This document shows positions 57,930 to 64,000 of a stretch of 64,000 nt of DNA, one piece after another. Numbering within the stretch: position 1 is the first letter of the stretch; every line of letters begins with the position of its first letter. The stretch comes from Diphasiastrum complanatum (lineage: Eukaryota > Streptophyta > Lycopodiopsida > Lycopodiales > Lycopodiaceae). The notes under the pieces are model-generated. The model ran no database searches. It was not told the origin of the DNA and was given only the letters and a program-made list of their open reading frames with translations. The position numbers and the translations under genes are program-made. The stretch spans positions 38,090,597 through 38,154,596 of the forward strand of contig CM055095.1 of NCBI GenBank assembly GCA_029204225.1, written 5' to 3'.

Positions 57930-59135
57930 ATGCTTTGGCATTTCATATTAGGCCATTTAAATTCTAGTTGTATTTAGCAAATGTCAAAATAGAATTTAGT
58001 ATAAGATCTACCCTTCATCAACAAATCAAATTCTTAATGTGAAAGCTATATTTCCAACAAGTATGCTAGAACTCCAGTCACTTCTGACACAGTTCGCTCT
58101 TCTAAAGGTTCGTTAGATCTTGTATACATGGACATTTGTGGTCCTATGCAGACTATTTCCACAGGGAGAGCTGTCTATTTGCTGACTATCATTGATGACT
58201 TCTCTTGGAGGACTGCAACATATTTCTTGAAGAACAAATCTGAGACTCTGAAGTAGGCATCATCAGAAAAATCGACCTAGAGAAGAATCAAAGCTCTACA
58301 CTCTGATGCAGGGGGAGTATTTATCTCCACCGAGTTCAAAGCCTCCTGCTCGGCCAATTGAATACATCTACAACAATATTCAGCCAACTACTCACCTCAG
58401 TCCAATGGTGTAGCTAAACGGAAGAATCAGACACTCATTGAAAGTGCCAAGACCATGCTAGCCCATGTCTCTCTTCCAAAGAAATTTTGGATAGAAGCTT
58501 TTACTATAGCAGCCTACCTTCAAAATTGATCCATCTCAGAGGCCTTGAATGGCAAGACACCTTATGAGGTGTGGACAGGATCGAAGCCATCACTCACCAA
58601 TATTCGAGTGTTTGGATGCATAGCCTACTCACAGATCCCTGTTGATCTAAGTAGGAAGCTGGACAACACCAGCAAAAGGTCGATCTTCATCAGCTATTCC
58701 TCAGACCATCAAACATACAAGCTCATCAATCTAGACTCTCAAAAGACCTTCATGAGCAAAAATGTCATTTTTGTAGAACATCAGTTTATCGACCACAAGG
58801 GAAAAGCTATTTTGAATTCAGATCCTAGAAATGACACCAACAACTCCGAACAACTCAAGACTGATTAGAAGATCGACACTGACACTAACTCTAACAACGA
58901 GGTAGTACCTCAGCAAAACTAATCGCATCAGAGGATCGAAGTTCAACCCAGAAGATCGAACTGATCAAGACGGCCTCCATTCTGATTTACGGATGATCTG
59001 GCCTACTACTTTGTGCAGGAATCAAACGTCGTTTCAGAGGCAATGTCAACACGTGATGCTGATCAAGAGAAGACCAATGCATCTTTTAACGAGAATGGTT
59101 TGATTCCAAACTCGAAAGACTCGAATTTTTTATTT
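57930..59135 (+). pseudogene. Copia C integrase, catalytic Glu changed
   Basis: Contains the pre-integrase HLNS remnant, LDLVYMDICGPMQTISTGRA (first Asp), LTIIDDFSWRTATYFLKNKS, KALHSDAGGVFISTEFKA (second Asp) and NGVAKRKNQTLIESAKTMLA, in which Lys replaces the catalytic Glu of the usual AERKN. An open stretch (58,545-58,868) then gives TPYEVWTGSKPSLTNIRVFG and SIFISYSSDHQTYKLINL. Several stops. The linker before RT ends near 59,135, and RT, RNase H and the 3' LTR are absent. Confidence 0.85.
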
Positions 59136-61350
59136 CCAGTGTGTATCGAATCCCTGTATAATCATTGACATAGGAACATTTAGCAATATCGACTTGTGTT
59201 GAAAAGAGTTCCCATGACATATGCCAAAATGGAAGTTTGCTACAATATAGAAGGATTACTTGATTAAAGATCCATGTTAGAGGTGAAGGGTGAGTCTAGT
59301 TTGTCTCCATGGCTCTCTCAAATTCAACAAGTAGGCAACATGGAAGAGTTGAATTTGAGAGAGTTCTAGATCATCAATGAATGAAAAGGTTAGTTAGTAA
59401 AGTCTTCACAAATGTCTTTTATCCCATTATGGATATAGTTACAAGAACATTGTCTTGCAAACTAACCATGCTGCATAGCAAGGTTTCATCTCTTTCAACA
59501 AAATCTCTCAATAGTTTGCATCTTGAAAAGCACGTATTATTGTGCTTGATTGAGGATAGTTCATTGCAATAGTTGAGCCTCTTTGGTCAAGTCTTCCATC
59601 ATTCATGCTACAACCAACTTTTCATTAAGATGATGCATTTTTTACCCAATAGTTTGCTACATCTCATGGAGTACCTCAACCTCACTGCATGTTTTATAGT
59701 GAATCGATTTTGATGCCTCTCAAAGTAGTTAGGATCAAATTTGGCTTCATTTGCTCACTTAAAAGGTGATATGGTACCATCTATGACTCTTTCTAATAAC
59801 AAGCTCCTGTTGCTTGCAAGCAACCCTTAACCATGCTTTTGTCTTTCATGATACATATGTCACAACATTTTGAACCCATTCTACTAGTAGGCTTTGTATT
59901 GTTGCCATAACTTAGGTTGCTCCCTCCTCTAGTATAAAAATGCCTTGAATTGTTAGTGAATTTTTTGAGGTTTACCACATGATGCCACATTTGAAGTTTT
60001 TTGCAAATTTGAAGCATCAAAGCTCAAGTGTTGGCTTTGCAATTTCTAGGCCACCTCTCATTTTGTGTTTGGTTATTTGTGTAGCTAATTCTTATTCCAA
60101 AGTAGCACATTGGAGTATTTGGAAGTGCAATTCGCAAAGGGCTCTCCTTACTCTAGTCAATGCATGCATGCTCCACCATCTTAGCGAAAGAAAGTCATAT
60201 TACACCTAACATTCAATTCGCAAAGGGCTCTCCTGAGTCTGGTCACTGCATGCATGCCCCACCATTTTAGGGAAAGAAAGTCCCTAAGTATAATAGGCTC
60301 TTCAAGCATCAAACATATATCTCTCCATAGAATTTGTACATGGACTTTTCATTAACCAATGGTCCCCATTGAGGGTGTGTTGAGTGTTGTGTTAATAGAT
60401 GCTGATATTTGTGTGGAATAGGGGATATCCCAAACTTTACTTTTTGTGAATGTGGATGCATAGTGTCACTCTTGTAATTAATGATGCTATAGGGCATAAA
60501 GGTTAGAAAACACAAGTTGATTTGAAAAAACGTCCACGACAAAGTTGCCATGCAAATAGTATGTTAAAATTAAAGGATAATTTGATGTTTCGAACACGAG
60601 ATCGTGATTTGGAAGGATATAAAAAATTAACGACATCCTCGTGCTCAAACTCGTGAAGCAGAGACACCTCAGCTTTGAGCAACTCATCACATAGCTTACG
60701 ACTTTGGGGCAAAGCTTAAAATAGCTTTCACAAGTTTGGTTTGGAGGGCCTATGAAAATTGGTTCTCCAATTGCTCAGGTCACTTGTGATCCACTTAGGT
60801 GCACCGCCTTTACTTGGCTGGTGGACTAGGAATCTAAAGACACCCGTACGTACGCCCCCCCAATCGTATGTCCTTGGCTGACTTTTATTTAATGTTGACC
60901 TTTTCAAGCCTTTCAATAAGGTTTTTGAAGCTTGCAATTTGAAGGGCACACGTAACACGTTTCTTTCCAAATAACATTCAACTGTATGGGGTACTTCATC
61001 GTTTTTGCCTTTCAAATGAAAAACAATGAAGACAGTCAAACCCTTCAACGCACGTTCTATGAAGGGTTTTAAATCCCATTTAGAAAGGTAAATTGTTAAA
61101 TGATCCCTCTATTGGGGATAATTATAAAATTTAGTTTTTCTGAAGGGTTGATGCCATTTGACGTGCCTAATTACCTTTCAAGTAAAAGGGTTTTCATTAT
61201 TTTTAGCTTTCACATGACACGTACCTTTTGAGAGGTGACCTTCAAATTCAAACAGGTAAGAGGATTTTCAGCCTTTGCAAATTGACACTCCGTTGACTGT
61301 TTTGCCTTTCTTTTGAAGGGCAAACTTTTCTTTGCAAATGCCAAGCCTGA
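59136..61350. other. Intergenic DNA upstream of the MLO gene
   Basis: No supported gene. Contains an 86-bp tandem duplication (60,128-60,285) and, between 60,890 and 61,320, many short words such as GAAGGGTTTT and CTTTTCAA on both strands. Open frames on the minus strand (for example 60,728-61,048) have no recognisable domain. Confidence 0.45.
60128..60285 (+). repeat. Tandem duplication, 86-bp period
   Basis: CAATTCGCAAAGGGCTCTCC starts at 60,128 and 60,214; both are followed by ..CTGCATGCATG/AATGCATGCATG..CCACCATYTTAG and GAAAGAAAGTC. The copies differ at several sites. Confidence 0.88.
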
Positions 61351-61354
61351 ATAG

Positions 61355-61365
61355 ATATATATATA
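61355..61365 (+). promoter_or_regulatory. Possible TATA box of the MLO gene
   Basis: ATATATATATA on the upstream side of the MLO start codon (about 540 bp before). If used, the 5' UTR would be about 500 nt and would include the minisatellite at 61,517-61,721. Position and composition are the only support. Confidence 0.35.
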
Positions 61366-61516
61366 GATGTGTGTGACGGTGCTATTCCAGGAATCAGTGT
61401 GTGTGACATGATCATCATTCTCTTGCCCTGCTCTGGTCTGCTCTCATTTTTCTATCAATTCCTTTAGCTGCAATTGAAACCAAACCAGAGCTGCACACAG
61501 AAAGAAAAATTGAGAA

Positions 61517-61721
61517 CTGGGGAAGTCTGGACCCAAACTGGAAATTATTTTGGGAACTGGGGAAGTCTGGATTCAAATTTGACATGAAAAAATTGGGCAT
61601 CGGAAAAGTCAGGATTCAAATTTGACTGGAAAGTTGGGAATTGGGGAACGTCTGGATTCGAACTTGAGATGAAAATTGGGAATGGGGGATATCTGGATTC
61701 AAACTTGACTTGAACATTGGG
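61517..61721 (+). repeat. Minisatellite, five units of 39-43 bp, upstream of MLO
   Basis: Units start at 61,517, 61,557, 61,600, 61,639 and 61,681. Consensus: AAYTGGGGAAGTCTGGATTC, then AAATTTGACATGAAAA and TTGGG. Copies are diverged from each other. The array leaves an open frame on the minus strand, which is not taken as a gene. Confidence 0.9.
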
Positions 61722-61905
61722 AATTGAGGTGAATAGCAAGAAGAAGTGAAGTGGGTCTGTTATTAATTGGGTGCTAATAGATGGACAGACAGAAAAGATT
61801 GTGAATTGGGCCGAATGGAGATCATGGCTCAATGCAGGTGGAGGAGCTTTTGAATGAACAGAGAGTACACACAGTAGGATTTGGGAAGCAGAGAGAGAGA
61901 GACAG

Positions 61906-62028
61906 ATGGGTAAAGCAGCAGCAGAAGGTTCATTGGAGGTGTCACCCACATGGGCAGTGGCGGTGGTATGCTCCATCTTCGTCATCCTTTCTCTAGCTCT
62001 TGAGCGCGCCCTCCATTACGCTGGAAAG
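61906..62028 (+). CDS. MLO: MLO-family protein, exon 1
   Basis: First exon of an MLO protein, a plant-specific seven-transmembrane plasma-membrane protein with a C-terminal calmodulin-binding site, known for roles in powdery-mildew susceptibility, pollen-tube and root responses, and reported calcium-channel activity. The 41 residues MGKAAAEGSLEVSPTW then AVAVVCSIFVILSLALERAL, HYAGK match the family's N-terminus: a short outside segment with SLE.TPTW, then the first transmembrane helix. The exon ends GGAAAG|GTAGGA, and a donor after the ..GK codon fits the usual MLO exon 1 border. The start is the first ATG after a GA-rich leader. The rest of the gene (about 500 residues) was not found, so intron 1 is at least about 2 kb or the gene is broken beyond the window. 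The paralogue cannot be told from this exon. Confidence 0.88.
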
Positions 62029-64000
62029 GTAGGATCCAACTCTTCCCCTGCTCTAGTCTCAAACCTTTTCTTAATTCCCGATGAAGCAACTCCTCTTTTA
62101 GCTTCTCTATACAAACAAACATTATGGATGTACAATCAGAAATATATGAGGGAGAGTGTCGGTAGCTCTCACGAGTGTGCTTAAGTACACAAAGGTGGAA
62201 AACTCATCAAGCACAACTAGCGCGGCATAATCAGAATGATTGAGATTAACTGGCTGTGCATATAGCTGAGTAAAAAGCGTCTATTAAAGTGCATGGTTTC
62301 TCCATATCTCCTGATGTAACGGCGTCTTCATATCAATGGGAATTATGAGTTCTTTTTGTTGAGGTATAGCATATTGTTGCAATCTGTTGTTTTGCTGATT
62401 TGCTAACTGTTTAACAGGTTCTGGACCCACAATACGCCTATTCATTATTGTTGCTTCTATTCTGGAAATTAGTTACTAACTGAACCAGTTACGTAACTGT
62501 AGGTGGGGCATCACCACCAGTTATGTTATCTCTAAATGAGAGAGATAACTGTAGGTGGGGCGCAAGCCAAAGAATAACATGTCCAATAACATTTTACCGA
62601 ATGACCAATTTTATGGGCTGAAGATAGGAAAGGTGAAATTGTGCTGAAGTGTGTTGGGAAGATTTAGGAGTCAATAAGGATCAAGTGATTGTCATCTTCA
62701 ATGGATTTGCTTGAATCTTATGACACTGTTGGTCTCAATATATGTCATGTGCCCATATCTCAAATCCTAGCAGAAACTAAGCAATCCTAGCAGGAGAAAA
62801 ATAAGGAATATTTGAAGAACAACAAATCTTTATTGAATCTCATGAAAAGGAAGAACTTTGTTGTTATTCAAGTGATTGAGCTTCAACCTAGAGCATTGTG
62901 ATTGTGTGCACATGAACAAAGAATTTTTAAGCTCATTGGAGGAAATGGAGAGAGAAATTCAAGATCTACACATACAACGAACCCAATGTCAATTTACCTT
63001 AGATAGTCTGCTTAAGGTTAACAAGTTGGTAACTCCTAGCCTGCCCTTCTAACCATCTGCAATTTACCTTAGATAGTCTGCTTAGGGTTAACAACTTGGT
63101 AACTCCTAACCTGCCCTTCTAACCATCTGCAAGGCTTGTTATAATTTTGTTCTATGTCCAAGTTCAAGCTCTTTGCTCAAAGACAATAGCCCATGTGGCA
63201 TATTGTGAACCGTAGATGTGCGTAAAACTTGAGACTTCAGATTTGATAAATAAATTGGAAAAAGAAAATATATAGTGTTCACGTTTGATGGCTTTAATTC
63301 ATGTTTTTACTTCTAATGTTTTGCTTTGTTTTCCACACTTGAAATCACATGTTGCTCAAATTCATTATCGTTTCTCTTTTATTTACTTTTACATCTGCAC
63401 TCATTATGCTCACGGGGACAAAATTGCGTTGCTTGAGTCCTTTAAGCTTATTTTGACCGTTTTACAATGAATTACTATCTACTACTAGTTCCTATTTGCT
63501 AGTAGGGTATAGGACAATATTTTTGCCATGAAGTAAGAGGGAGTTACCTTCGATTTTGTTGCTGTGCAAGCTTGCAATATCAGGATACAAGAAAAAATAG
63601 AACTCCTATTATGGCCAAATCTGGCTTTGTAACCAAAGGAACCATGAAAGTTCCATGATGTAGAGGACCATTTAGATCTTTTGATAGTTTAGGATTATGT
63701 GCATGCGTCTTTGAAGCATACGAGGTTTTACATGCGGTTTAGGAGCAAACTTACAATAACCTCTCATTTTGACACTTAGACTAGTTATTATCTATGATCT
63801 CTCTTATTATGACTCCTACGATCTTATTGATGGGGATTAGGAGGTGACTCTTGCGAATGTTTGATCTTATGCATTTTTTGAGCTAGTTGTTTATGATGTT
63901 AATTGGTATGCATGGTCCCTTTGGATAGCTTGGGATCTCTTTATACTTATAGATCTGTTTTCACCTATTGTTATATGGAATTTTTGTCTATCGGATTGGC
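62029..64000 (+). other. Probable MLO intron 1 (start), no second exon seen
   Basis: Begins with the donor GTAGGATCC. No stretch resembling MLO exon 2 was found in the plus frames to the end of the window. It contains a 70-bp tandem duplication (62,990-63,129) and a repeated AACTGTAGGTGGGGC motif near 62,496 and 62,548. Short open frames here are not supported. Confidence 0.55.
62990..63129 (+). repeat. Tandem duplication, 70-bp unit
   Basis: Two adjacent copies starting CAATTTACCTTAGATAGTCT at 62,990 and 63,060, with three differences by eye. Recent local duplication inside the probable intron. Confidence 0.95.

Noticed and set aside
60728-61048. 106-codon minus-strand open frame
   Set aside because: No recognisable domain, no splice context, and flanked by repetitive words; not supportable.
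61545-61985. 146-codon minus-strand open frame over the MLO start
   Set aside because: It runs through the minisatellite and antisense to MLO exon 1, with no domain.

Overview
The window looks like nuclear DNA of a land plant with a large, repeat-rich genome. The evidence is the Ty1/copia and Ty3/gypsy elements primed at TGGTATCAGAGC (complementary to the plant initiator tRNA-Met), an intron-bearing MLO gene, spliceosomal GT/AG borders and long CT/GA microsatellites. LINEs carrying (CT)n tracts and a very long first MLO intron would fit a fern or other large-genome plant, but no species can be named from the sequence alone.

Almost everything is mobile-element debris. Only two stretches look like host genes: a minus-strand gene of unknown function near 27.3-28.1 kb, and the first exon of an MLO-family membrane protein at 61,906-62,028 (plus strand), whose remaining exons lie beyond the window or were not seen.

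Layout. 0-15 kb: overlapping broken copies of one LINE family (ORF1 with coiled coil and RNA-binding-like region; ORF2 with reverse transcriptase and C-terminal CCHC finger). They are interrupted by a chromovirus integrase/chromodomain fragment (0.5-2.4 kb) and by a 468-bp hAT-like element with a perfect 8-bp target duplication (11.0-11.5 kb). 15-26 kb: a minus-strand Ty3/gypsy element. Inside it sit a copia element with two LTRs and a 5-bp target duplication (18,925-24,062) and a 777-bp solo-LTR-like insertion with its own 5-bp duplication (15,824-16,600). 26-34 kb: the unknown host gene, then intergenic DNA rich in satellites and inverted repeats. 34-42 kb: a second gypsy copy of the same family on the plus strand, invaded by and fused to copia sequence; one copia leader has its primer-binding site repeated four times. 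42-57 kb: AT-rich DNA and several minus-strand copia LTR/pol remnants, plus an unrecognised decayed coding region (48.9-50.4 kb) ending at an LTR-like boundary. 57-59 kb: a plus-strand copia remnant. 59-64 kb: intergenic DNA, then the MLO promoter region with a 5-unit minisatellite, exon 1 and intron 1.

No element has an intact coding set. The nesting gives a relative history: LINE, then gypsy A, then the copia and solo-LTR insertions into gypsy A. I found no tRNA, rRNA or CRISPR array, and no gene cluster that forms a pathway. The most informative signals are structural: exact insertion footprints, chimaeric elements, LINE copies abutting through CT tracts, and the amplified primer-binding site.
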